Shown in pieces: positions 24,025-35,105 of a DNA stretch of 64,000 nucleotides. The stretch covers positions 1 through 64,000 of the forward strand of contig LATX02000016.1 in the NCBI GenBank assembly GCA_001466705.2, in the 5' to 3' direction. Source of the DNA: Moniliophthora roreri (Eukaryota; Basidiomycota; Agaricomycetes; Agaricales; Marasmiaceae). Numbering within the stretch: position 1 is the first letter of the stretch; each line of letters opens with the position of its first letter. Below the pieces are notes generated by a model, which saw only the letters and a list, made by a program, of their open reading frames with translations, ran no database searches and was not told the DNA's origin. A program made the position numbers and the translations under genes.

Positions 24025-25673
24025 AAGAAGATTGGGACGAAAATTATAATGATTACGTTCAGAACGAAGCGGACTACTATGATTGGTATGATCTAATTGA
24101 TCTTAAGAGCAGCATCACTAATGAATTGCTAGAAACGAACATTGATTCAGAGCCATCATTAGCGCTCTATGAACAATTTCTTTCTAACTCTGTAAATAGT
24201 AACATTGTACAATGTATGATGACTAAAATTAGTGACAAAAACGTTGTATCTGTAGAACCACAAACAAATGAATGGGCTCTTGATACTGCTGCAACCAATC
24301 ATATAACGCCTTTTAAGTCCGATTTCCTTGAGTTAAATGAAATTCCTACAGGACCCAAGCAGATCATTGGAGTCACTGGATCGGATGTCATAACTCATCA
24401 AGGAACAGTAATCATTCGTCATACCAATTCACTTGGAGAAACCCATATGGTCAAACTTTATCTGGTGTTCTATTGGCCTAAAGCAAATCATAGACTTCTA
24501 GCTGGGAATAAATATATTGTCAATAGTTACGATATTAAATATTCATTCCCAGAAACCTCTATAATTATGAAAGCTAATGGTAAACTCTTTATGTCGCTGT
24601 TTGTGAAACCAGAAAGAGACGGGTATACCTACCTACATGCTTCATCTGTCAAGCAGAACGAAGCAGTTACCATTCTCGCTTTCAAGATTAAATCAACTGA
24701 TCCTGTAATTGCTCATAACAGATTTGGTCATATACCTTATCGTGTATTAACAAACTGTATGAAGCACTGCAAAGGATTTTCCATTGAGAAACAAGGATCT
24801 AAAAAGTCTTTGTGTAAGAGATGTGCTGAAGGAGGAACAGCATCCAAACCTTACCATAGTTCTCAAAAGCGTAAAGATAATATCCTAGAACTTATTCATA
24901 TGGATATTAAGGAGTTTCCTATTAATTCTTACCACTAAAATCATTATACCCTAGTTCTAATTGATGACCATTCCTCAGTAGGATGGATTTATCATCAATG
25001 AACTAAGAATCAATTTGAAACACTTACCAGCTTTAAATGCTTTCGTGTCCTAACCGAGAAGCAAACTGGTAAAATAATTAAATGTGTTCAAACTGATCAT
25101 GGTGGAGAATTTTTTGGAAATGAGTTCCAAACATATCTTAAAGATAATGGAATTCAAATGCGTAACTCAGCTCCTCATATACATCAACAGCAAGGAAGAG
25201 TCAAACGTTCAATTCATACTCTTGCGGAAAAAGCAGAAAAATTCCGCAATCATGCTTCCTTACCACAATCTTGGTGGGAATTTATGATGAATAATGCTGT
25301 ACATGTATATAATCGCACTTCTAATAAACGCTTAGAGTGGAAAACTCCAACCGAAATCTATAGTAAGAAAGTACCTGATGTTTCTTATTTCCGAACACCA
25401 GGATGTTCAGCATATGTTTTTATTCATAAAGAACAATGCAAGAACAAACTTTCAAAGAAAATGGAACGTATGACATTTTTAGATTACGCTCCTAATACTA
25501 AAGGATATCGGTTTATGCGACAGGATAAGACAATATTTACGGCTGCTCAAGCAGACTTCGATGAAGAAGATTTTCCGTACTCGTCTAATTCAGTTGATCG
25601 AACCTTACAATCAACCAATGGAATCTTATCTATTCCTTTTACTGGTATTAATCGACCACGATCGGATAATGAT
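24025..25673 (+). repeat. Internal duplicated block B, copy 1
   Basis: Repeated at 25675-27300 with an offset of 1650 bases, reduced by 20 after a deletion in copy 2. The junction is the N at 25674. Confidence 0.95.
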
Positions 25674-25674
25674 N

Positions 25675-27300
25675 AAGAAGATTGGAACGAAAATTATAAT
25701 GATTACGTTCAGAACGAAGCGGACTACTATGATTGGTATGATCTAATTGATCTTAAGAGCAGCATCACTAATGAATTGCTAGAAACGAACATTGATTCCG
25801 AGCCATCATCAGCGCTCGATGAACAATTTCTTTCTAACTCTGTAAATAGTAACATTGTACAATGTATGATGACTAAAATTAGTGACAAAAACGTTGTATC
25901 TGTAGAACCACAAACAAATGAATGGGCTCTTGATACTGCTGCAACCAATCACATAACGCCTTTTAAGTCCGATTTCCTTGAGTTAAATGAAATTCCTACA
26001 GGACCCAAGCAGATCATTGGAGTCACTGGATCGGATGTCATAACTCATCAAGGAACAGTAATCATTCGTCATACCAATTCACTTGGAGAAACCCATACGG
26101 TCAAACTTTATCCGGTGTTCTATTGGCCTAAAGCAAATCATAGACTTCTAGCTGGGAATAAATATATCGTAAATGGTTACGATATTAAATATTCGTTCCC
26201 AGAAACCTCTATAATTACGAAAGCTAATGGTAAACTCTTTATGTCGCTATTTGCGAAACCAGAAAGAGATGGGTATACGTACCTACATGCTTCCTCTGTC
26301 AAGCAGAACGAAGCAGTTACCATTCTTGCTTTCAAGATTAAATCAACTGATCCTGTAATTGCTCATAACAGATTTGGTCATATACCTTATTGTGTATTGA
26401 CAAACTGTATGAAGCATTGCAAAGGATTTTCCATTGAGAAACAAGGATCTAAAAAGTCTTTGTATAAGGGATGTGCTGAAGGAGGAACAGCATCTAAACC
26501 TTACCATAGTTCTCAAAAGCGTAAAGATAATGGATATTAAGGAGTTTCCTATTAATTCTTACCACCAAAATCATTATACCCTAGTTCTAATTGATGACCA
26601 TTCCTCAGTAGGATGGATTTATCATCAATGAACTAAGAATCAATTTGAAACACTTACCAGCTTTAAATGCTTTCGTGTCCTAACCGAGAAGCAAACTGGT
26701 AAAATAATTAAATGTGTTCAAACTGATCATGGTGGAGAATTTTTTGGAAATGAGTTCCAAACATATCTTAAAGATAATGGAATTCAAATGCGAAACTCAG
26801 CTCCTCATATACATCAACAGCAAGGAAGAGTCAAACGTTCAATTCATACTCTTGCGGAAAAAGCAGAAAAATTCCGCAATCATGCTTCCTTACCACAATC
26901 TTGGTGGGAATTTATGATGAATAATGCTGTACATGTATATAATCGCACTTCTAATAAACGCTTAGAGTGGAAAACTCCAACCGAAATCTATAGTAAGAAA
27001 GTACCTGATGTTTCTTATTTCTGAACACCAGGATGTTCAGCATATGTTTTTATTCATAAAGAACAATGCAAGAACAAACTTTCAAAGAAAATGGAACGTA
27101 TGACATTTTTAGATTACGCTCCTAATACCAAAGGATATCGGTTTATGCAACAGGATAAGACGATATTTATGGCTGCTCAAGCAGACTTCGATGAAGAAGA
27201 TTTTCCATACCCGTCTAATTCAGTTGATCAAACCTTACAATCAACCAATGGAATCTTATCTATTCCTTTTACTGGTATTAATTGACCACGATCGGATGAT
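25675..27300 (+). repeat. Internal duplicated block B, copy 2
   Basis: Second copy of 24025-25673. It has a 20-bp deletion near 26531 that removes codons just before the first integrase Asp and shifts the frame. It also has TGA stops at 27022-27024 and 27283-27285 where copy 1 has CGA. Confidence 0.95.
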
Positions 27301-29316
27301 GATGATGATGGTCATCAAAATCACGATCAAGGGGGAGGAAATGATGATAATGACGATCATCCTGATTTCCCTCAACCTAATCATCCCAACGGAGGTAATG
27401 ATCCTGTGGATCATCATCATAACCAGAATGATGGTGAGGATCAATCACGACCTAAAAATACTGCACTGCCGCAAAACCAAATAGATCCTGAAATAAATAA
27501 TATTAACAGGAGAATGCGACGAAGGATACAGATGTTTGACCCAAGTCAACATCAACAAAGTTGTCCTAAAAGACAGACTCGTGTACCAGAGCGGTATGGA
27601 GACGCAATGGGTCGTATGCCTATCCAAGATAGATTATGTCTATGTACATATAACAACTTACCTGATTCAAATGATCAAGAAGATAGTCCTAATCAAGAAT
27701 TCATACAAGGTAGTAGTCGTGACCATGAGCAGGATATTCCACCTGCTGAACATCAAATACAACAGTCAAATGAGGATGAAATGGAACAAGATCATGATCA
27801 AATAGAAATTGATCGAACTCCACCTCAAACTGATGATGAAATGGTCAATTATGTACAAATTCTTTCTCAGGAAGGGGGAGTTCGTTACCTTGATTACATT
27901 ATGGCATCAGCATTGTCTATTGACAACGTACATCAATGGCAATACAAAGACATTCTAACTCTGTCAAAAGATGAACAGAAGAAATGGATGGCTGCATGTC
28001 ATAACGAACTCAAGTCACTACAAGAACGTAATGTTTACAAACTTGTAGATTTACCTCAAGGTCGAAAAGCGATAAAATCCAGATGGGTTTTTGACATCAA
28101 AACAGATGGCCGTTATAAGGCACGACTTGTAGCAAAAGGTTTCTCACAAGTCGAAGGAATAGATTATGACGAATTGTTCTCTCCTGTAGTACGCTTTGAA
28201 ACCATTCGCATACTACTTGCACTAGCCACTCTTGAGGATTGGGATATCCAAGCGCTAGATGTCAAAACAGCCTTTCTCTATGGCGAACTTGACAAGGAGA
28301 TATACATGGAACAACCACAAGGATTCGTCAAAGGTTCAAATAAAGTTTGGTTATTACGCCGTGCATTATATGGTTTAAAACAAGCCTCTTTATCATGGTG
28401 GTACCAATGCACTAAATCCATGGCAAAACTAGGATTTAAGCGCTGTATATCAGACGCTGGTGTATATTACTTTATACGTGGAAATGATATAATCATTGCC
28501 ATTGTATATGTAGATGATGCGATTTTCATGGGTTCAAATTCTAGCCTTCTTCACTTAAAGAAGAAAGAATTCATGAAAATATGGGAATGTAGAGATTTAG
28601 GCGAACCTAGAGAATTCCTACGAATGCGGATTACTCGAGATCGAAAGCGACGTACTCTTTCACTTGATCAAAGTGACTATCTCGAGAAAATCATTAAACG
28701 CTTTGGTATGGAAAATGCCAACCCTACTCGCACTCCATTACCTGCCGGTTACAAACCTACGGCTAACAAAGGAGAAGCGAACTCTACAATTAGATCCCAA
28801 TTCCAATCAGTGATCGGATCACTTCTATATCTATGCTTAGGTACCCGACCTGATATTACCTTTCCGGTAATCAAACTTTCGCAATATGGGACAAATCCTA
28901 CTCAGGAGCATCTCAACAAAGNAGTCTTCTGGGTTTCACAAAAACAGAAATCCGTAGCATTATCCAGTACTGAAGCCAAATATATGGCTTTATCTGACTG
29001 TGCTAGACAGATCAAATGGATAATTAATCTATTCTCTGAAATCGAATATCCTATAGCAAAACTACCATTGCTTAGTGATAATCAAGGTGCTATCTTCATC
29101 AGTAAAAATCAAGTTACTGAAAAACAAACGAAGCACATTGATATAAAATATCACCATATTCGAGAATGCATTGCCAAGAAGAAAGTAGAAGTATTCTTCA
29201 TCCCCACAAATCAACAACCTGCGGATCTTATGACGAAGAATCTACCTTGGGACAAATTTCAACGCCACAGAGAATTTCTTGGCCTTACATTCTTTAAGAC
29301 TGATTCCTCCATATAG
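25675..29316 (+). pseudogene. Copia protease-integrase (copy 2), reverse transcriptase and RNase H
   Basis: After the broken second protease-integrase copy, an acidic, His/Asp-rich linker (27295-27440) leads into a long open frame to 29316. It carries a full RVT_2 reverse transcriptase (RWVFDIKTDGRYKARLVAKG, then DVKTAFLYGELDKEIYMEQP, then the catalytic YVDD at 28507-28518). RNase H follows (SSTEAKYMAL, SDNQGAI, QTKHIDIKYHHIRE). The N at 28922 falls between LSQYGTNPTQEHLNK and VFWVSQKQKS, so roughly 90 codons, including the first RNase H aspartate, are missing from the assembly. The frame ends 42 bases before the right LTR. Confidence 0.85.
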
Positions 29317-29346
29317 CTCAATCACTACAAAGTTTATCACAAACTT

Positions 29347-29358
29347 AGTGAGGGGGAG
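29347..29358 (+). promoter_or_regulatory. Polypurine tract
   Basis: GTGAGGGGGAG-type purine run immediately before the right LTR, as expected for plus-strand DNA priming. Confidence 0.7.
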
Positions 29359-29875
29359 TGTTGAAGCACTGTACCTGTACTATACTAAACTAGGTACATT
29401 AGGAACACTAGTTAATGTATTACTTGCGTCTGTGATCAACTACAGAACTTACAAAGTACGTTCCTGAGCTTCTCCGGAGCTTGCACTACAGTCATAGGAG
29501 TGCTCCCTCGTCCAGTAGGAGTATTGTAGCCTCATGCACAATACAGTAGAACACATGTAGAATTCATGTATAGTTCCTTCCGCTGTCAGAGGATTGTATT
29601 GTGTCTCTCCAAGACACATTATTCTTGGATACTTCGTCTCACAAGTATTCAGTAGCTTACATCCTTAGCTTACTAGGTTTCTCTGTTTATCTATAGAACT
29701 TATCCTTTAGAGTAGTATAAAAGCAAGCATGTATGTAGCTACATTCTTCAGTTCAATTTACATTGACTACTCTGCACATCGCACCTCTACAACCCTCAAG
29801 GTTCTTAACAAGCTCTCGTACAAATGTGAGTTGAGCACACTCCACTGCGCTTTACGTCTCCGTTCTGTCTCAACA
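29359..29875 (+). repeat. Right LTR, 517 bp
   Basis: Complete TGTTGAAG...CTCAACA with TATAAAAG at 29716-29723. It is the only full-length LTR in the window. Confidence 0.92.
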
Positions 29876-29879
29876 ATGG

Positions 29880-29985
29880 ACCACGGAATACAAGAGGGAC
29901 GTTGAAACTGAGTCGCACGGCGCTAAACTGGTGGTGCGCAGCAGCGCACGTTAGTCGACGTCGTCTTTAGAATGTGCGATTTTGA
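29880..29985 (-). pseudogene. Tail fragment of the seven-helix gene family
   Basis: About 100 bases next to the right LTR match 30715-30800. Read on the minus strand they give ILKTTSTNVR, the same C-terminal stretch as ILKMTSTNLR in the gene at 30667-32460 and KATSTNLR in the one at 38020-39737. It is a third, severely truncated copy. Confidence 0.55.
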
Positions 29986-30666
29986 ATTGTCGACGGCAAA
30001 CCAGAGTCTCAGACTTCTGCTACCACCTCCGAATCTGATATCTTCCTTTCTATCCATGTCATCGCAACATTTCACTTCGGTTCCATATTTGGTTCGCATC
30101 AACGGCAAAATTTTCGATGAAAAGTATTCACAGCGTTAGGAAGAACGGGCCGGAATGGTTTGCTCTGCTGCTAAGGAATTTAAGGTCTGGTTTCCTGTGC
30201 TTCAGAGACGAGGATTCTGGTGTGTTTCGTGTTCTCTCGATATTGAAAGAAATCAGGGTCGATTTTGCGTATATATCGGGTGCCAGGTCCTAGCAGGGTC
30301 CCTCCACGAGAGGAGGATGTTTTGAAGCTTGAGGCAAAGGAGTTGGATGACTTGCATGGCCTGTTACCCAGCTGTGGCAAACTGGCTTGCTGAGGCCAAT
30401 GGTCAGAGTCAAAGAGGTGTGATGATTAAAATAGTGTTCCAGACTGGGCATTGGTCACAACAATGATTATGTGTGTCACTCACAAATGCTAATACAGGTG
30501 TCTTTATTCAAGAAATCCCGTGTTATCGATTTCAGACCATGTTACCACAGATGGGTAACCAAGCCTGGGAGGAAAGGAGAGACTTGGTGTAGTGCTTCCT
30601 ACTATAGCAGAATGTGTTGTTGAGGTAGCCTTTGATATAAAATTGCAGCGTTTGGTGTACACATTA

Positions 30667-32460
30667 CTACATTGGTGAAACAGTAGCGAGTACACTGGTG
30701 CCTTCATTCGTAAACCGCGTAATACAGGATGGGAGCCTAGACCGAGCAGCGTCGCCCGGCGCTGACCTAGTGGTGCGTAGGTTAGTCGATGTCATCTTTA
30801 GAATCATAACTTGATCTTTTACATTTTTGGGATAGACAATAAATGTTCGCTTTCCCTAAATCAAAATCATAATCAGCGAATTATTGATATACGGATCCGG
30901 TCAAGGACTCACATTGATACAAGCTTGCCGATCCTGTTCACCTCCAAAGTCAATGATCTCCGGTTGCTCGTGAGTGCACTCATCTCGGTCAGTATAATCG
31001 GTATTCAAGGCCGTCAAACTTCCAGTTTTTGCCTCAGCAGAGATTTCGATTTCGGTTAAGACAAGGTGATTCCTCATAGAAGATTCAGACCCAGAATTGA
31101 CCCAATCTAGGATCCATGCGTTTATCGTCGCCTGCGAGAATTATGATGAATTTGTGTGTGGAGACTTGGATACAAAGCCTTACTTCTAACACACAAAACG
31201 TCATGCACATCCACGCGAGCTCTACACCACCGAGCACGAGCAAAGCTGTAGCATTGACCTGGGTGGGGTAAGTAATTTAACCGAGACGTTCAGGGGATCG
31301 ACACTCACACTGGACATCATTACGCCTCCAAGGGTACCGCTAACGGATCGTTACCAGCCAAGGTCAACATGGCAGTTGATTCTGGAGCGTTGGATAGTAC
31401 TCACTAGAGCGCCTTTTTTCGCTATAGCTCTGAGTCTCGGACTCATAACACGCGAGCGCCACAAGGGCCACACAAACATGAGCGCGAAGGCAATGTTTTG
31501 CACGAGATTATATGTCTCCAGCAGGAATGCTCTTCGAGATTAAACATGAGCCTTGGTAACCAAATTCAATAGAAAAACACTTACGCAATACCCTTGTATC
31601 CGAATACACACCCGCCTTCCTCTGTGATGTAGCTCGTACGAAATCGGACAAAGCCGTCAATGGCCATCCCAAAGTAAACCAATAAGCTGACACTGCATAT
31701 CTTGTAGACCTTTGTCCTGAACCGAGGGGTAGAGCAACCACTGGACCAGACAATGTACACCTGTCAGCGTAATGAACAGGGTGGTTATGCAAGGTGGTAA
31801 AAAATTGATCTCCTTACCTTCTCGACGAGAAACGCGTAATTGAGAGCCTATGGAAATGTGAGTGACGGAATGTCCAGGAAACGCCTGAGAGATGATCACC
31901 TTACTGATGCCTAACAGGACGAAGCAAGCGTATATCATCACGGCACACGATCCTGGGTTCCTCGTCGTTCCTACCAGTCATGAGGATCCCAGCTGCATGA
32001 TAGATAATGAGAATAGATAGGCGGAGCGTTGAAGTCTTGATTCTGACTGACAAACGAGAATGAATATCCAACTAATTCAATAAGAGTTTCGGTCAGTAAC
32101 AGATCTTAAAGCTAGGAAAGTAGACGAAGACTTACGTGGCGACCATTACCAGAAATGCGCATGCCTTGCCCCACGTCAAATGCTTCCATTGGGCCGGATG
32201 TGGCTTGTGGATTGAAGGCATTCGTCTAGTAATCAGATATGAAAGAATAGATATGCCTGTTGTTCATTCGTTAGTTTTCCAAGTTGAATATGGAAAGACA
32301 TACAGATCAAATGTGCGAAGGCTGTCAGAAGGTTGAAGAGGGGATAATACTCTGCTGATATCCCATTCAACATTGGTGACTCGCCGGCGTACCAACGAGA
32401 GGGCCTGGTTGGCCGGGGCGGTGGTACGAACAGGAGTATAAAAGGGATGCTTTTTAACCG
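30667..32460 (-). pseudogene. Seven-transmembrane protein paralogue A, frameshifted
   Basis: The reconstructed exons run in order: LLFVPPPRPTRPSRWYAGES (near 32450-32380), MLNGISAEYYPLFNLLTAFA (from 32373), HPAQWKHLTWGKACAFLVMV, GISKV, ALNYAFLVEK, VYIVWSSGCSTPRFRTKVYK, LLETYNLVQNIAFALMFVWP, VNATALLVLGGVELAWMCM, ATINAWILDWVN and a hydrophilic tail ending GKRTFIVYPKNV...STNLRT, with TAG at 30667. Introns of 47-65 nt with good GT-AG ends separate them at the same places as in paralogue B. Around 31955-31985, LMTG and the following SCAVMIYACF are in different frames with no possible intron, so this copy is probably dead. The family consists of Agaricomycete seven-helix membrane proteins of unknown ligand. 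The first exon was not resolved. Confidence 0.65.
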
Positions 32461-34105
32461 TCGCGATTACATATACTGAATTGATTCAGGGTTCGACGGG
32501 TGGGCCCAGGGCCGACAGGCTGTTAGTGCAGACGGTGATCAAAGCAGCATTATTGCCCCAAACAGGAACACGCGCTCAATAGTTTTGTTCGCTTCGAACG
32601 AGGATCGAGGAGGATCGAATTTTAGAGTTTTGAGTTGCATGAGGATATATAATTTGGGAAAATCCTTACGGCATTGCGAGCTGTTGTCATACATGAATAT
32701 GAATGGCTCAGGTTGGTTTGAGGTAGGAATCGAATCTAGTGGAACCCAGGGGGGCCAAAACAGCTGAAGTGATGGATCTTCGTCAATGAGGTTACGGTCT
32801 TCCTGGTCGATAAACAATGAGCATTGTACTCAGGACTTCGGGGGTGGTATACCGGTTCGAGCGAGGTCGAACGAAGCCTCCGTTCAAATCGAGCCTGAGT
32901 GACGTCCTGGTCGGCATGGTGTCAAAGTTAGTCACTGAAACATGTGTGGTGAATGGAGTACTCGCGTGTACGCCGTAGATCGACACCCCAACATATCGGC
33001 TCCACGTAGCCACTCGGCGCCTCCCCTTTGCCCATCGGAGCGAGTCCACTCTCTCCTGTCAGCCTGAACTCTGACCATTCATGTGTCTCCGAGTTCTCCG
33101 AGTACTGCCCCTTCAACGACTCCCGCCACATTCCCGAAGACAATACGGTTGTATTGCCGAGCCATTGGAACATGGAGGCCTTATCGGATCTGGTGGCGGT
33201 TCTTGCTTCCAATTTTCCAAAGACATACCGTTCGGTCGCATGAGAAAAAGCTATAGATAAAAGCTAATTTTCAGTCACCACTGCTCGGTACAGGGATTGC
33301 CAAGAAACGCACCAGAGGCAATCGAGCTCTATCTAAAAAATGCTCAGGCGGCATCAGATCGCAGAACCCCTTCGCGAGGTAGAGTTTTTTTTCCCCGCAT
33401 GAAGTTGAAGATAGATGATTGTTTGGACATTATGGTGGTTGAGAGGTCATGGTGGTTAAGAGCAGAGGCGCCGACGCGGCTTCCGAACTGATAATTCACC
33501 GAGCGCTGGACTTACTAGCAGCATGCTCTTTATGAAATCGATTTTGATTTGGGTTCCAATCGGCCCAAACTAGGAAGATCCAGAAGCATTGAAGTCGGAG
33601 AGATTGAAACGATGGAACAGAACTATCGTGTTTCTCAGTGATTTTGGGATTTTGGCCGGGTACCTCTCGTTCAAGAATATGACATGGAAAAATGAGAGTG
33701 ACGAGAATGCGACTGATATGATAAATAAATAAGAATAAATAAGGGTCCACCTATGAGCGCTCTATAATGCCTGTTAGATATCCTGTCATACTGATCCCGA
33801 CTCGGAACTTGGATTGGGTCCCAATTTTCGTCTCTCTGTCTGGCTGAAACTACCGCAGCAGTGGCAAAATTATCGTTCATTATGTATTATGCATTACAAT
33901 GGCTATTTATGTATAGGGGCCAACAGCTCTATGAACTTATGCCTCTATCCGTGTCTTACCGAATGCAAAGTGAGCTGCATGTACTTTGTCGCATTTCTCG
34001 TTATCTGATTTTCCCAGTTTCATGCACAGGCCTCACTTGGAATACTCCACACTATGCCCGTCGACATCGGAATTTGATCCTGCACAGACTCATGCGGTCG
34101 CGAAA
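32461..34105. other. Gene-less interval
   Basis: Only overlapping short frames on both strands, none with recognisable domains. It probably includes the upstream region of paralogue A. Confidence 0.45.
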
Positions 34106-35105
34106 CTAGCCCTCAATACCAAAATTGTTACTATAATATGTACATTGTATATTGGTAGATATGAGCACAATGTAAGATGATGATATAACGGCGCTACCCT
34201 GCAAAACTACTGTATCATGATAGTCCAATGTCTGCTGGTGCCATCTCGAGGTCGAAAGAAATAACCGGACCGAGTCATATCTACCTTCTCGAGGACGCTT
34301 GCTGACGGCTTTCGCTCTTGATTCTGCCTCCACTCCAACATGCATATCACCTTCTGTTACCCTCTGTACGAGTTCATGAGGGGCATAAAACTTTTGTACC
34401 ATGGTCTTCGTCAAATATCGTTCTAAAGTGGTATCAGTATCGTACGCTTACTCTACGCACTTGATGAAAAAAATCTTGACGCCATCTGATCCCAGCTTCT
34501 CGCAATATTACATGCTGTTTCGATTCCTCCGCCTGATTTACGAGCTTCGGCAGCACCGATAGCGTTGATAAAAGGGTGTTGTTGAATGAACTCTTGAGGC
34601 CTGCCGTATGCACCCAGAGGGATATGAGCGGACCCTTGAAAAGCGGTGCCTGGAACTCGAGGTCCATGGAGCGGCAAGTTCGCTAACCAGGCCAGTGACT
34701 AAACAAAAATGTTCGATGAGACAGTTGTACTCGAATAGAAGCCTTCACCTTACATCTGGAGTATCCCGTTTTTGGACGACGTGATGGGCGTTGGAAGTAA
34801 TGTGGAGTTGGAATGCTGTGCCTCAGGTTCTGATACGTAGCATCCAAACGTTGGGACTAGATGTGTCCAGTAACAGTAGCTATCGAGAAAAATTACGATC
34901 TGTTGACTGAAGGTCATACGGATTACTTACCGAATAAGTCCATTGAAGAGCAGAAAAAAACGACGAGGTCAGTGTCCGTTAAACCTGTTGATTCTTTGTC
35001 AGCAAGCTGAACAGCGACGAAGTCCAGGGCATACCACAGATTAGCTGAGCCGAAGGCGATAAAACCTTGTGCTAGCCCCTTCCTTGCGTAGGGGCTTTGT
35101 GCCAC
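34106..35105 (-). other. Coding-like minus-strand segments, unrecognised
   Basis: Two segments look protein-like: 35105-34923 (contains GFIAFGSANLWYALDFVAVQ and then a GTAAGT donor) and 34690-34470 (contains PGTAFQGSAHIPLGAYGRPQ, then QHPFINAIGAAEARKSGGG). Plausible 50-55 nt introns lie between them, but the middle exon contains a stop in the required phase. The first ATG overlaps the last exon of the neighbouring PP1-subunit gene in another frame. This could be a decayed or misread gene. I do not recognise the product. Confidence 0.25.

Larger units (their letters stand above)
21218..25673 (+). pseudogene. Copia gag-extension, protease and integrase, second segment
   Basis: From 22350 a long frame runs through the cysteine-rich region into the protease motif LDTAATNH (active-site aspartate codon at 24282) and the integrase zinc-binding region (FGHIPYRVL...CKRC). 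It stops at a TAA at 24936-24938 that is CAA in the next copy. A further TGA lies at 24999-25001. The integrase core follows: first Asp in HMDIKEF (24903-24905) and second in TDHGGEF (25095-25097). The residue at the catalytic Glu position is Lys (AAA at 25203-25205, in QQQGRVKRSIHTL). Integration activity is therefore lost. Confidence 0.8.
15682..29875 (+). mobile_element. Decayed Ty1/copia LTR retrotransposon, internally duplicated
   Basis: The region is bounded by LTR sequence TGTTGAAG...CTCAACA. The order of domains (gag, protease, integrase, reverse transcriptase, RNase H) is that of Ty1/copia. The expected element would be about 8-9 kb. The extra length comes from two internal blocks present twice (19153-21216 / 21218-23281 and 24025-25673 / 25675-27300) and from a Helitron-like remnant between two LTR pieces. 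The 5 bases before the left LTR (CGTTG) and after the right LTR (ATGGA) do not match, so the two ends may come from different insertions or a recombined copy. LTR pieces are about 97% identical, so insertion was fairly recent despite the stops. Confidence 0.9.

Noticed and set aside
27295..27440. Microsatellite (GAT repeats) as an independent repeat
   Set aside because: It lies inside the retrotransposon frame and encodes its acidic His/Asp linker, so it is part of pol.
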